Positions 50,237 to 61,600 of a DNA stretch of 64,000 nt are shown piece by piece. The notes beneath the pieces are model-generated. The model made no database searches, had not been told where the DNA came from, and was given only the letters and a program-made list of their open reading frames with translations. Position 1 is the first letter of the stretch. Every line of letters begins with the position of its first letter. A program made the translations under genes and the position numbers. Origin of the DNA: Ischnura elegans (taxonomy: Eukaryota > Arthropoda > Insecta > Odonata > Coenagrionidae); contig NC_060246.1 in NCBI RefSeq assembly GCF_921293095.1, positions 87,417,030-87,481,029 of the forward strand, written 5' to 3'.

Positions 50237-52957
50237 TCGGTGTTTGCCCAGAGGTGGGAAGTTCATAGTGGAGAGTGGACTTCGGAGAGGGAGGCAATCC
50301 CTCTGCACTTGTTCGGTATTTCAGCTCGTCTTTAAAGGGAGGCTTCGCTGAATCAATCCTGAGCCTGAGTTCAAACGTATTCCTTGATGTAAAATATTTT
50401 AAATTTAGCTAGTAATGTGAGTTTTGCCATCACATAACGTCGCAATTCCGAATTTACAATCTATCGTTTAAATTTTCTGTTTCTAAAACATGTATAAGAA
50501 AGTTTTAATTAATTTCACTATTCTATTATGCATGTAATTTTGCTTTCTCTCTGATAATATGTGTTAGGTATCGAAGAACCGGGTAATAGAGCCACCAGAA
50601 AGATATTTTTGTTGGTGCGATTAAAGTTTCTTCACTTAGCCATTTCCGCATATAATTAATTTTCTTTATGGAAAACTTAAGCATTATGTGTTTCGAAAAA
50701 TCCAAATGCAAATATTTTGCAAACATACAATGCTGAATTGCCACCAAGTTACCCCCGCCACAAATAAATGTTTAAATCATGTTTTGAGTCAAAAAATGTT
50801 AATTCCATAATATCGTACTCGAAAATGTAGACAAAATGTGTTGCAAACAATATGTTATGACTTACTACGACCTCTTAAGAGTGTATTGTACCCATGTAAT
50901 GACCCCATTAGTCATAATTCTCACTGATTAGAAGTGTCCTATTGAAATACTATTTAAGCTTACTAAGCTGCATTACTGCAACGTGTCACAATATTTATTT
51001 TTTCAATATTGCATAATCGCCGATATCATTTCCGAAACTTACTTATTTGTTACTAGTTGCACAGTTTGCATTGGTATTTTTCCTCTGGTTCACTCGAGCC
51101 ATGATCGGAATATGTAGCTTGAAAAACAGTTCATGCGGTGGAGCTTCCTTCGCTCAGCACTTCCTTCATTTGCCCTCCAATCCGCCTCTCCCAAAATCTG
51201 TCTCGTCCGTCACCATTATGCGATTTCAAATGGGAAAGAGACCCCAAGGACCTCAGTGTTCCACTTAATAATGCCATTTGTTAGCTCTTCCGTCAACCTC
51301 CCGTTTCCTCTCGCTACCATCTTGCTCATTCCATCAGTTTCTCCATCTCGCCGCCCCCTGCTCTTCTTTTAGTCTTCCGTTTCCGTTGACGTAATTGTTC
51401 TGAAAATTTGGGTTTTCCCCTTTCACGAAAGACTAATAAAATTCTATGTTTTAAAGAATTCGTCTCAGAGGTTTTTCTTATGTCAACGAAGTTTCTTGCA
51501 TGCTATATGTAATTTAGCCTTCGAACTTCATGATTTCTATGTAATCAGAGAAGTTACTCTCAAGGAATGGGCGTTTGCAGGCTTTACTAGCATAATTCCA
51601 TACTGTGTTGCCATCTTGTCTGGGCAAAAAATTTTTCTTCTTGTGAGACGAAAATGAATATGCACAATGCCAACCCATATTGCTCTCCCGTTGTTGGATA
51701 CTTATTTATCTTCTGTTTATCAGAAATTATGGAATTATGGAAATATTAGATATCATCGTAGAGAGTGGTTGCATCTCTGTGTGTTATCAAGAAGTCATTT
51801 CTATCGCAGTTGTCAAGTTTTTACGGATCCCTTGTTGGTATTTCATTCATTCTTATCTGAATATCGCCCTCACCTGTGGAATCTGATATCGATGTTTCCG
51901 ATTTCCATCAGAATTTCAATTTGACAATGCTGCTCTCTCTATTTCCAAAGAGTTAAGGGATGAATTTTCAGAGCGTCTCTAGTGTAATTTTTGGCGCTTT
52001 TTCTCAAAGTTCAAAGTTTAGGACTTATTCTTTCATTTATAGTAAATTTCAATCTTGTTTTTGGTATACGGCTATACTTAGTCTCCCTTTCTCCAGTTAT
52101 TTCCTTCATTTCCCTGATGCATTTTCGTATCTCTTATTTCCTCTCTTATCGGTCCCAAGTGCTCATATGTTGGTCTTCATTGGGGGTATAAGTTTTTATT
52201 TTTATTATATTTCCTACGCAGTTATTGTGACTCAGGCATGACCGATCCACTGGGTCCTCCTCGAGCGTATGGTGTTCCACAGTTCCATTTCACCACCTAT
52301 TCTTTGTTACTCCACCTCGATTGTCTATCTATCCGTTCTATTAGCAGTTATGTGGTGTAATTAAATTAATTTTTTCTCTTTTAATCTAACTGCATCATTG
52401 AAAAAAATTATTATTGACTAAATTAGAATAGCGGGATTAAGTGGTAAGAGGTTGAATGCTTTAACTTAAAATTTTCAACAGTTTAATTTTAGATTGTGAG
52501 TAAGGATAGCCGAGTAATGGATTGGCCACCGAGAAACATCCGTGTTTCGAATATTTTCGTTTTAAACACTTATTTTTAGTATTTCTCCCGGAATGTATGT
52601 AAGTATTAATAGATATATTTACCTTCTGTAAAATAGCTGTTAACACTTTTTCAACCCACGTTCTAAAGTGGGCACTTGCATAATTAACAGATATTAGTTT
52701 TGAGGGTCATTAACATTTATTTCCATGGTTGGGTGATCCTTTGAATTGAGTATGAAAACATAACCAATGGTAGAATTTTGTTATTATTTTTCCAACTCAT
52801 TCGAAAATTATAAAAAATATACTATTGCGTCCGGGCATGTCAATGGTGTATATACTCTCCAGCTTACCTCACAGCCAATCCATCATGTTTTTCTCGTACC
52901 AATCATCTCTCAATGATCTTTCTGCGCGAAATTCGAAAGTTGACCAACTCTATCGCC

Positions 52958-52981
52958 GTGTGCGCGTGTGTGTGTGTGTGG
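52958..52981 (+). repeat. (TG)n microsatellite
   Basis: Alternating TG/CG run ending in eight uninterrupted TG units, at the edge of a CpG-rich patch reaching to about 53330. Confidence 0.95.
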
Positions 52982-53413
52982 GTAATCCATTTCCTCCGTC
53001 GCCCGCAGTTCGCGGCTTCGAGGCGTGATGAGATCTCTCGAGGGCAGTCGCTAATGGGAGCACGGCCGTCTCTTTCTCCTCATCCTCTCTCTCCAGTCGT
53101 CTCTGCGTCGTCGTAGCAGTAACAAACGCGTGTGTTTTATTGCGCCACTCGGGGAGAGGTTTTTACGATGTTATCCTTCCATTAAGCGGAGTCTTACCCG
53201 CTGGGGTGGCCTGTGACTAATTGCGCGTCTTTCCCTCGCCCAGCTTCCCTTTTCGCACTCCTTTCCCTCACTCCCTGCGGTCGTCTCCGCACTTTCTCTT
53301 TCACGGAATGCGCTGCTCCTGCGGGCAACAGAGAGAAAAAGCTCCTACGAGGTGGAACTAGGCTGGAACGCGTAAGATAAAAAAGTGTGTTTGGATGTTA
53401 TCGTGCACTGGTC

Positions 53414-53802
53414 AAATACCCATTGAGAGGAATATTTGGGAATGGGCAGTGGTGTCATGGTCAAATTAGCAGTGCCGGAACGCACTTTCCTTAATTTTTT
53501 TACGAGTGAAATATTACTCTGTGTTTCTGTTTTTTACAAGCAATTATTTACATTTAATTACAAAAAATTTTGCATTTGTTATGAATGTATTAAAAATAGA
53601 AATGCATTAGGAATTTTTAGGCACCAAAATTGATAAAATTGTTATTTGATACTAATTATAATAAAGCTATTAAATACTATTATGACTTTTATTAACCAGC
53701 GCCGAAACGGTGCGCCGCGGCGTTTCGGCATGTTCCGGCATCATGACACCACCGGGAATGGGTATTTATTTATTTTTTCCATGGCCACAGTAAATACCCA
53801 TT
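53414..53802. mobile_element. Non-autonomous terminal-inverted-repeat element with flanking duplication
   Basis: The left end (53441-53481) contains AATGGGCAGTGGTGTCATGG and GTGCCGGAAC. The right end (53732-53762) carries the inverted counterparts GTTCCGGCATCATGACACC and CCGGGAATGGG. The left copy has about 11 extra bases between the two blocks. The interior is AT-rich and non-coding apart from a GC-rich palindrome next to the right end (53701-53729). AAATACCCATT occurs at 53414-53424 and again at 53792-53802, and inverted at the right terminus, suggesting a target or end duplication, or a nested insertion. DNA-transposon MITE is the most likely class; the superfamily is not assigned. Confidence 0.7.
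53701..53729. repeat. GC-rich palindrome inside the TIR element
   Basis: GCCGAAAC and GTTTCGGC are perfect inverted 8-mers around a CpG-rich core of 13 bases, within an otherwise AT-rich stretch. Probably part of a subterminal hairpin of the surrounding element. Confidence 0.75.
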
Positions 53803-54004
53803 ATCATTGAGATGAATTCTTCTTGGGTTTCCCATCGGGTCGGGTCTTCTGCTGCCGCAGTTTCATCGGCTAACTCCACCATCTTCCTCGGGGTGTTGAT
53901 GTTGGGTTGGATTTTCTCGCCTTTATATATTTATGATTCCGAATCGTCAGTTCCGAGTCAGGTGGCACCTGATTGGCTGGTGTCCCTCGCCCTCCTAACT
54001 CCCC

Positions 54005-54613
54005 TTATTTTTCGAAGGATGGGCTGAGTGCAAATCCAACATCTCTATTGAATTTATTCTCCTCCCTTTTGATCTCAAAGGCTTTTTTGACAATCTATCA
54101 TAAAATCCGTCAGCTCTATAGATTAATTCCGTCTTGTGAAATCAGATACGGTGGTCTTGTGCTGGGCTGTCTCCGCAATGGCTGATGTTTCGGCAGAGGC
54201 CAGACTAATCCACCTTCGTTATCATGTTTTTTTCCATGACAAATTCATGTTTTTTTGCTGAAGTTTCGATATTTCGGCCAGTCTCCTCAATGTAAGTTTA
54301 CAGGGATTTACACGGATTATGATATACCCCTGGATTTTATAGACCAATTTTGTTCCTCACGCGAACAATATCATTCCTCAGCTTCGGTTGCGGTTTTTTG
54401 AATGGCATCCATCCCATATTTCCCGAGTATTCCGGACAGTTTTCTGGCGATATATAGAATGAAGACTCTGTTAACCGGTTGTCCTATCTTTTGATTAGGG
54501 ATTTCTGGAAGCAAATGGTTTTCTCCTGCTAATTCGTCTTGAGTATCATTTTCGAAGGTCCTTGTAAAAGCCGCGTCAATGTTTCTGTCGTTGTATCCGT
54601 TCTTCAAGAAATA
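54005..54613 (-). pseudogene. Penelope-like element relic: connector, GIY-YIG endonuclease and C-terminus
   Basis: Read on the minus strand this is the 3' coding part of a Penelope-like retroelement. The first part (54613-54371) is open and gives YFLKNGY, then a segment ending VFILYIARKLSGIL, matching the region after the reverse transcriptase palm, where PLEs have NGY and a YI..LS..I pattern. After a stop and a one-base frame change, a single frame (about 54370-54238, two stops) reads RNKIG, then GVY, PCKS and YIEETGRNIET. This is the GIY-YIG endonuclease with the usual YIGETGR changed to YIEETGR. Further on come SAIAE and, near the end, FNRDVGFALS, the conserved PLE C-terminal block. Stops and frame changes show it is dead. 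The catalytic reverse transcriptase motifs are missing upstream, so it is 5'-truncated, the normal outcome of target-primed insertion. It lies antisense to the host exon at 58.3 kb. Confidence 0.87.
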
Positions 54614-57600
54614 TCAAGGCGTTAAAATATATTTAGAAGTACTTCATGTATTAAATTCTTTCAGTACTGATAATAATGCTGAAGATATAGTTTCAATTTT
54701 GGCGTCGGTTTAAGGTTACCTCGCAGCCGCATTGAGCGCTCTTGAAAATATTAAACTTCAAAGCGCACCTAATTTTAGTTATAATGCACTGATTTTTCGA
54801 TTCGATCGATCTAAATTATCCTAGATGCCATGGCGAATTACGAGTTTCGTTGATGAGTCGAAGTTTATCATTAGCTACGAATAAGGGTTGAAAAGTATTA
54901 TGTGTGGCTTCTGCTCACGCGGTTATGACTGAAATGCAAATCACCTTGATCACGTGATCCCCTACCGCTATCCCTCCCACCTGCCCATATCATCTCTGAT
55001 TGACTGATTCCGACGAGAGCATTGTTTATCTTGTTGCGGAGAATTTTTTTTACGAGCTATACCGATTGAAAATTTTAATTGAAACTCACTTCGTGGAAAG
55101 GATTAGGTATTATAAATCAAAAATGTTAGCCATTTTTAAGGTTTTAATTTGCTATTTTTTTCTTCTTTATATTGTGAATCGGAATTAATAAGAAAGTGTG
55201 GGTTCCAGTTGTGTCAATTGGCTTTAGCTGCTGCGGAGTCTCTTTATATTTTCTCCGATGTCAGTATTCGAATTGATAACAATGGTCTTTCACTTCCAGC
55301 TAATCGTCAATCCGAGGTAATTTACAGTCAAAGATTATTGAAAATCGGAGGCAATCGGCATTTATAAGTCCTCGAGGTCGATCGAATTCAACAATCTAAC
55401 CGTCATCGATAGTCGTTGGAACATGCGTCTGACATTCGATTCTCAGAGCCACTGTCGACAGCCGGATAGCCGTCGACCATTGAAATGAAGTAGCCAAATA
55501 TTCAGTGTTGAATTTGAATGTCCATCGATCAGTTTTAGTCTCCTTTGTTGGAAGAAGAAAAATCACTCATCAGACAAGTCTTGAGTGACCAGTGAGACAC
55601 CGTCCCGTCGAAATGTCCACTGAATCTTAGCATTGAAAGAGGTCAACTGTCAACTATTTTCCGTTCTGTCTACACATAGGGAAAAGAGTTACTCCCCAAG
55701 GTGATTTTCTCCTATGATTCTGTGATTCATTTATAAAGGGGTTTCTTTCCTCCCCCGCTATCCCGGATGGAGTAAATCTGTGTAAATCTTCATTTAATCC
55801 ACCGAAGTCATCGCTACGACCTACCCAGGGACGCAGCAGTTTTAGCGTCGTGATACCCTTCTTTTAATCCTATCCATCAGCCAGCTACTCCGCTCTCCCA
55901 TTTTTTTTCTGGGAGTCCTTTTTTGCCTTCTCTAGCGTCGGCATAGTTAATGACTGAGATAATGGATCTTAATGACCTCGTTAATTACCTCAATGAAAAT
56001 GTTGAGATTGATGAATAAAAAATGAAGTCACAACAGCGTAAACTGGGAATGATGATGGGTATATTTCGATTATTATTTCCGAAAAGTAGGTATTTTTGTT
56101 GAAGCCAAATGTCATTTCACGAAGATGTATGGTCTCCGTATTCACAGTTCAAATGATAGATTAAGTATAAAATTAAAATATGAGAATGCATCTCTCCTCA
56201 CATCTCCTATTCCTCTAAACAGAAGTTATTAACGTAGGCTGGTGTCAATAAGTAAATAATACGTTTATGGAAGAATTATTATCTCGGCATAGTTCATAAT
56301 TATTCTCTTATTTAATTTGAAATTTGGCTCTACAGCGTCCATTAATTAAATAATAGCTTATACTGTTTTCATACAAGATGAAAATGATAACTATATTTCT
56401 GCAGTTTTATGAAATTCGTGTCCTTTGTGTACTCAACGTATTTGATTAGCTCATAATGAAAGTTTTACCTAGAGAAATTTTTCCAATATGTTTTCTCGGT
56501 TCAAGCAGTCAGAGGAGCGCAAATATATTCTTTGCAAATATGTCGAGCCATTCACTTAATCATTCTGTGATTAAATGTCATCCATCATTTCCAGTGCCGT
56601 TCAAATGACTGCCAAAATAAATGATCCGTCCGTGAAACTGTAATGCGATTTACTTCTATCTACACAACTCGTGAATCATTGTTGCGCGAGGGAAAGTATC
56701 GTTTTGATAATTTAAATTGAGGTCGTAGTTAATGTGTTTAGTCGAGTTTAAACGTCATACCTTTTTTCCAGTGCATTGCAGGTGGAAAAGGGGTAAAATA
56801 AATCCCATCGGGTGAGCGGGAAAGGATTTTTAATTCACTTGGAGGTAGCGTTGAAATTACCATTTGTTTAATTAATTAGTTAATTAACTTATTTTTTAAT
56901 GAGGGAGTTGATTTTTTTTTAATTATTCATAAGCCCATCCTAAATTTTTATGGCAAATTGTGTGCATGTATGGAATGTAAAATCGTTTTGATCAGTTTGT
57001 ATTTATTCCGATTATATTTTAATGATGTTGTTCTGGCATATTGAAAATATCGAATCCTATCTACCAGAAAGAAAAAAATTTCCCCCTAACCGTAATTTGA
57101 ATGTGATAGAGTGCTTGGTGGTGAATTCTCCTCCATCCCTTATGACGAGTTCGGATACCACATTGATGGTGGCTGCTGTGCTATCTCCAAGTTTTATTTT
57201 GCCTGTTGGCAATTTATTTTCGCAAAACTCGTCCAAGTATCCTAAGCTCAGACTTAGCTTTAAAGAGCCTTCTTGAATTAGAATTTTCTCCAATCTTCTA
57301 TATTACTTCTACTGTATAGATACCTTTTTCTCAACTTATACGCAACCAAACTGTACAAATGAGGTACCAAAATGCACAGAATTTATCAGAGAACATGCGA
57401 CGGCATATCTTACTTCCTAAATATTGCTATTGTTTCCTAAAATTGGTTTTTAAATTTATAAAAAAAAAACAAAAAAAACGGAAAATATTCCTGGCGTTAA
57501 CGGCGCACAAACTGATACATTTTTTTATTTGCAACAATATCTTGCATTCTTAAATAACTTTTATCAAAATGCGGCTGATTCCACATTCAAGTCTCCTGTT

Positions 57601-58113
57601 GATACGTAAGTATGAGTCATCATGTGCGTTTAACAGAGGATAGTGTAATTACTTCCAATGTTGTGTTTAAAGAGGTCCTCTGACCTCAATTTGTACATGA
57701 ACATTCCAATTAAATTTGTACATAAGACCCTGCCTTTTTTTCTACATTTTAAAATTAGAAACGCGCCTATCCCTCTGTGGACCTGCATTGAAAAGAGCGG
57801 GGGAAGCCCGCTGGGAGCGGATGCAGCACGCTCATAATACATAGTTTTCTAATATCTTTAGCCATCTTAGGTCTGGAAATGTATGTATAATCTCAGGTGG
57901 GCAAGTATAGAGTCATGATAGGCTGATAGAACATTACAGTCGATTTTTCTGTTGCCGTTGTAAGGTTACTGTCTCCTCTGATATCTCATTGTATGCGATT
58001 TTTCCAGTTGCATCTAATGACCCTAATTTATGTGAATGGATGTAGCACTCAATATACCTGTATCATTTTATAATCATGTGCTTGGTTAAACATTAGTACA
58101 AAAACACTCCGTG
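54614..58113. other. Non-coding intronic sequence before the coding exon
   Basis: AT-rich. Frames on both strands at 57022-57293 overlap each other and show no domain. A TTAATTAA-rich simple stretch lies at about 56868-56900. Nothing else supported. Confidence 0.55.
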
Positions 58114-58212
58114 CTGAAGACGGTGTCCCCATACCGAAACTTATCAGGGTGTCCTTTAATCCATCAATGCTGATGTATGTATATTTTTATGTCGAAACAT
58201 TGTTTTTGGAGC
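58114..58212 (+). repeat. Tandem pair of hammerhead-like motifs next to the coding exon
   Basis: Two motifs about 56 bases apart sit in the intron 50-150 bases before the acceptor at 58262. The first is CTGAAGA (58114-58120), a GGTGT-CCCC-ATACC hairpin, GAAAC (58136-58140) and ATC. ACACTC just upstream can pair with GGGTGT just downstream. The second is CTGATGT (58170-58176), an AT-rich hairpin and CGAAACATTG (58193-58202), close to the core of the 7.7 kb element. Probably a decayed element end. The match to the hammerhead order is by eye. Confidence 0.5.
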
Positions 58213-58262
58213 AATATATATTATTATGTTTACTAACCTATCACTCTTTTCTTTTGTTGCAG

Positions 58263-58599
58263 GCCCCAACATGAACAGTCTTCCGTGGTCAGCCTGTTGG
58301 CTGGCGTCAGCCGTTATACTTTGCCTGCTGGTGTCACAGGCGTCCCCTCAATACAGACCCACCACTCCACCCTCACAGTACAGGCCCACCGAGTCTTCGC
58401 CGACGTGGAGGCCGTCGTGGGATCGGGGACAGGGAGGTTACGGGGCGGGTGCCGTGGTCGGTGGCGGCAGGAGGCAGGACCCTGTGGATAGGGATCGGGA
58501 CATCATCCCGGCCAACCCCATTCCCGACTGGCGGACGGACTCCACATCGGGCAGGAACCAGCCCTGGGACACCAACAACAACGTCATCATCAATGAGGC
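58263..58599 (+). other. Internal exon: 8 nt 5'UTR plus coding start, with splice sites
   Basis: The upstream side has TACTAAC-type branch sequence at about 58230-58238, a T/C-rich tract and TTGTTGCAG, so the exon opens at 58263. The downstream side reads GAGGC|GTAAGTA, a near-perfect donor whose GT is at 58600-58601. The short 5'UTR piece means at least one non-coding exon lies upstream. The exon ends in phase 2, so the next exon must supply the third base of an alanine codon. Confidence 0.85.
58271..58599 (+). CDS. N-terminal coding exon of a secreted protein (partial, unrecognised)
   Basis: First coding exon of a multi-exon gene; 109 complete codons plus two bases of a split codon (GC|N, Ala). 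The ATG sits in a good insect context (CAACATG), and a signal peptide follows at once: polar start, hydrophobic core at about residues 8-21, likely cleavage after SQA (residue 24). The mature part is low complexity. QYRPT occurs twice (residues 27-31 and 36-40), followed by a Pro/Trp/Arg stretch, a Gly-rich stretch (53-66) and an Asp/Arg/Pro/Asn-rich tail ending NNNVIINE. No folded domain is visible, so this is probably a disordered linker before domains encoded downstream, beyond the window. Composition is much more GC-rich than the flanks, as expected for coding DNA in an AT-rich intron. The start is chosen because the signal peptide begins there and only 8 exon bases precede it. I do not recognise the family; an extracellular matrix or cell-surface protein is a guess. 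Confidence 0.85.
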
Positions 58600-58601
58600 G
58601 T

Positions 58602-61600
58602 AAGTACTGAACTGAGTTGTCTCTCGGAGACGAGCGGATCGAGAGAATTAAATTAAGCAGGGAGAAACAGAGTTTGCTGAAATCAACGTGATGAGGCGAT
58701 ATGTTGTGGAATTTCGTTAAAAATGCGTAATGAATAGGTAATGGAGGAAAATTTTGTTTTTAGACTTTAATTTTTAGCTCCAATCTTTTCAACGTTCTAA
58801 TACAAATATTATAATAAAATAATAATTATAATGATAGTGAGAAAAAATAGATTTCAAGCTCCTCCTGTAGCGGTGTTAATAATATATAAGAAAAACAGTA
58901 TATAAGTATTGGAGGTAGACAATTATGATTTCTAGTACTTTAATATTTTTTGTGCTTATAGTTATCCCATGTCACTTACCTTACTTCCCCGTGTTTCTTC
59001 TGTCCCTTTAGCCTAAGGATATAATTGTCGAAAAACTCCAAAGCAATTCCTATAAATGAATGTCTCTGTAGGCTATGAAAATTCCTATTTTATTGCGATA
59101 TTCTATCTGCACCTTCTTGTAGCCTCATTTTTAACTCATTGCCTCTGCAACTTCACTATCACAAACTAATGAATATGAAGAAGTACCAATGGCGATGGAA
59201 AGAAATTCTCTCTGCTACGCTCAATTATTACCCCGTAATATAATTAGTATCCTGTGTAGCGACGGAGTAGCTACCATGATTTTGTGACGTTGAATCTGTG
59301 GAGAAAAAATATTGGAGCTTGTTAATTTCAAGGTGGGTGTGCAGCTAGGGGTGGGATTTTATTATGTCTAGTTGTTTTATGTCCTCTGTTCCACAAATGT
59401 AAATGAACCCGCGAAAAGTCGTGCATTATGCCAATGTATGCACATATGTGGTCGAGAGTCATTTCACTAATTTTAATTGTAATTTATTCATTACGAATGT
59501 TTCTGGAAATATTAATTTTTATTCTGCATATACGCGGGGAGATTGAGGAAGTGCCGAAAAAAGTTAAATATGGTCTCGTTTTTAGTATTAGTGGGCAAAA
59601 GAGAAAATGGCGATCAACTATTTGGCCCCAGTTTCTGATAAGGTATCCAAACTTTGCATTAGAAAAATATTGACACCTGGGAAAATGGCGTTTTTTAAAT
59701 TTTGCCGTAAAATAATTCCCAAATTTTGCTGGGGGCATATTATTTGTGTCGCCTAACGGATTGACTAGCCGAAACTCTGGCGCTGGTTCCTTGTTGAGTA
59801 AATTATAAAAGTCCACTTCTTTAGGACAAGCTTCAGAGCTAAAAGTCACTTTCGCGTACTTAAAATGAATCTTATCCAAGTACTTTTCCTATAATTAGGC
59901 TCAATGTAAAGACTCCGATTAGGTTAAGAGCTTAGAGTGAACAATTCTGACCTATTTTCATCCAATTTTTAATGCGAAAATAAGAGCTTGCTGGATTTAT
60001 GCTCCCTTCCAAATATTTTTATGGCACGCTAATGGAAAATCCTAGTACGGGCATGGCAACGGATAGGAGATAAATCGTAATAAACTCATGCCGATTTGAC
60101 CGAAATGGGTGGAAGTTTTTCCGCGAATAAGCTCCTGTTTTTCGTGAAGCTAGCGCCGAAACCCTGAGAGCGTCCGATGCCCGGTGCAGGAGTACCTAAG
60201 TGGCTTACGGCGTCGTTTTTATCACACGAAATCACATGTCCGGGACGAGATAATTATAATCCCCCGAGCATTATCGAGTGGTAAATTACTTGTCGGAGTG
60301 CATGAGCGTTTTTTTCGCGCGAGATGCTTTCAGTTCCGAGCGTCACCGCAAATAGCACTGCAGCGTTTGACAGTTGCGAATGGAGATGCTAAAACCAGTC
60401 TGTGCCGGAGTTTTGCCGTATTTCCTCCATCTGTCACGAACTTTCATCGCGCATGCGCAACTTTGGGGTTGTCGTTTATCTCATCATGGCTCGCCCACGC
60501 GATTGAATCGCGTGGTTCGTTATTAAGTCCGCATTGTGGCGATTGTGACGTCCAGTTTTGAGGTTGCCCTCGGGTAAAATGCTTTGAAGTGTTATAGGCG
60601 TGTGAGCAATTGGTTTGTTGGGCAATTGGTATGAGCTTAAGGCCGGACGAGGTGCTATTTGGGTCGTCTGTGTTCGGAGATGGCTGCTGTTTCCGCCCTT
60701 TGGCCCCCACATGGTGAATCTGGGAATCAAAAAGAGACTTAAGGGAGTGGAAAATCAGTTGAAATTCCAAGAGAAATCTTAAAATATTATGAAATTTATT
60801 CGCATATTAAATACAAGTGGTTTTTATGGTATTTTTGGTGGGTAAAATATGGTTTCACTGCAAGGGAGAAGCTCTTTCATCAGGCCCTGAGACATCCCCG
60901 TTCTTATTGTTGTGTTCCGCACAACGTCTTTATCCTCTTGTAAAGCTCTGTAATGTCCTGTCGGAAGCATGCACTCAAATAAAGAGAAGGTTTCAGGTGT
61001 TATTCATTGATTAACCTCTCTGTGTTTCAAAATGGGAGGAAATGTTTGGTGGTCATTGGTTATGTTAAACAATCCGTGCCAAATTACGGAATTGCATGCC
61101 ATTTTTAACGTGTCTGACGATATATTTTTTTATGACTTGCTCTTGTTACTTGGGATATGAGTTAGTCTTTTAAGTTTAGGAGAGCCTGCCTTTACGTCAG
61201 AAACAATGCGAAGTTCGGAAAATTTTGTGGGTCTCTTTGGAATAAAGATTAGAAGTAAATTTATTTTCTATCGTTATGCATGTTTATGCATACTTTTTGG
61301 GGCGAATAAGTCATTGGCGGGAAGTTCTTCTGGCCCACACTTACCAGAGGTCGACGCGTCGCTCGCAGCTTCCAATTGCGCATCCGACGGATGTCGTCGC
61401 TCATTTGTTGCCCATTCGCGCTTCTTATCTGTATCCCGAACACGTTTCGCGAACCGCTTCTCCACTCCCTCGGCTCTTCCCGTCACCCTCCAGACATTTC
61501 GCTTCCCTTTGTGATCTCTATCCCCGCCAGTTTCTCCTCTCTGGAGTTCCACAGGTCTTCTCAGTCATTCAAGCCCATTTTTCGGCGGTGGAGAAATATC

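Larger units (their letters stand above)
47569..53413. other. No gene seen; CpG-rich patch 47640-48060
   Basis: The 47640-48060 patch is C-rich then CpG-rich, with frames open on both strands and a Pro/Ala/Ser-rich peptide. It resembles the candidate promoter at 23.4-24.5 kb and could be an alternative one. The remainder is AT-rich, with smaller GC patches at 50.0-50.35 and 52.96-53.34 kb. Confidence 0.5.

Noticed and set aside
54181..54285. Two CCGAAAC / CGAAATATCGAAAC stretches that looked like further hammerhead motifs
   Set aside because: Read on the minus strand they are coding remains of the Penelope-like endonuclease (TGRNIET and a C-terminal block), so the similarity is explained by protein sequence.
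55385..55535. Possible diverged member of the 47.3 kb fold-back family (AATTCAACA ... TGTTGAATT)
   Set aside because: Only short words match and the CCATGGT/GAAACC core is absent; too weak to call.
57022..57293. Overlapping sense and antisense frames of about 80 codons
   Set aside because: Neither peptide is recognisable and no splice signals frame them.
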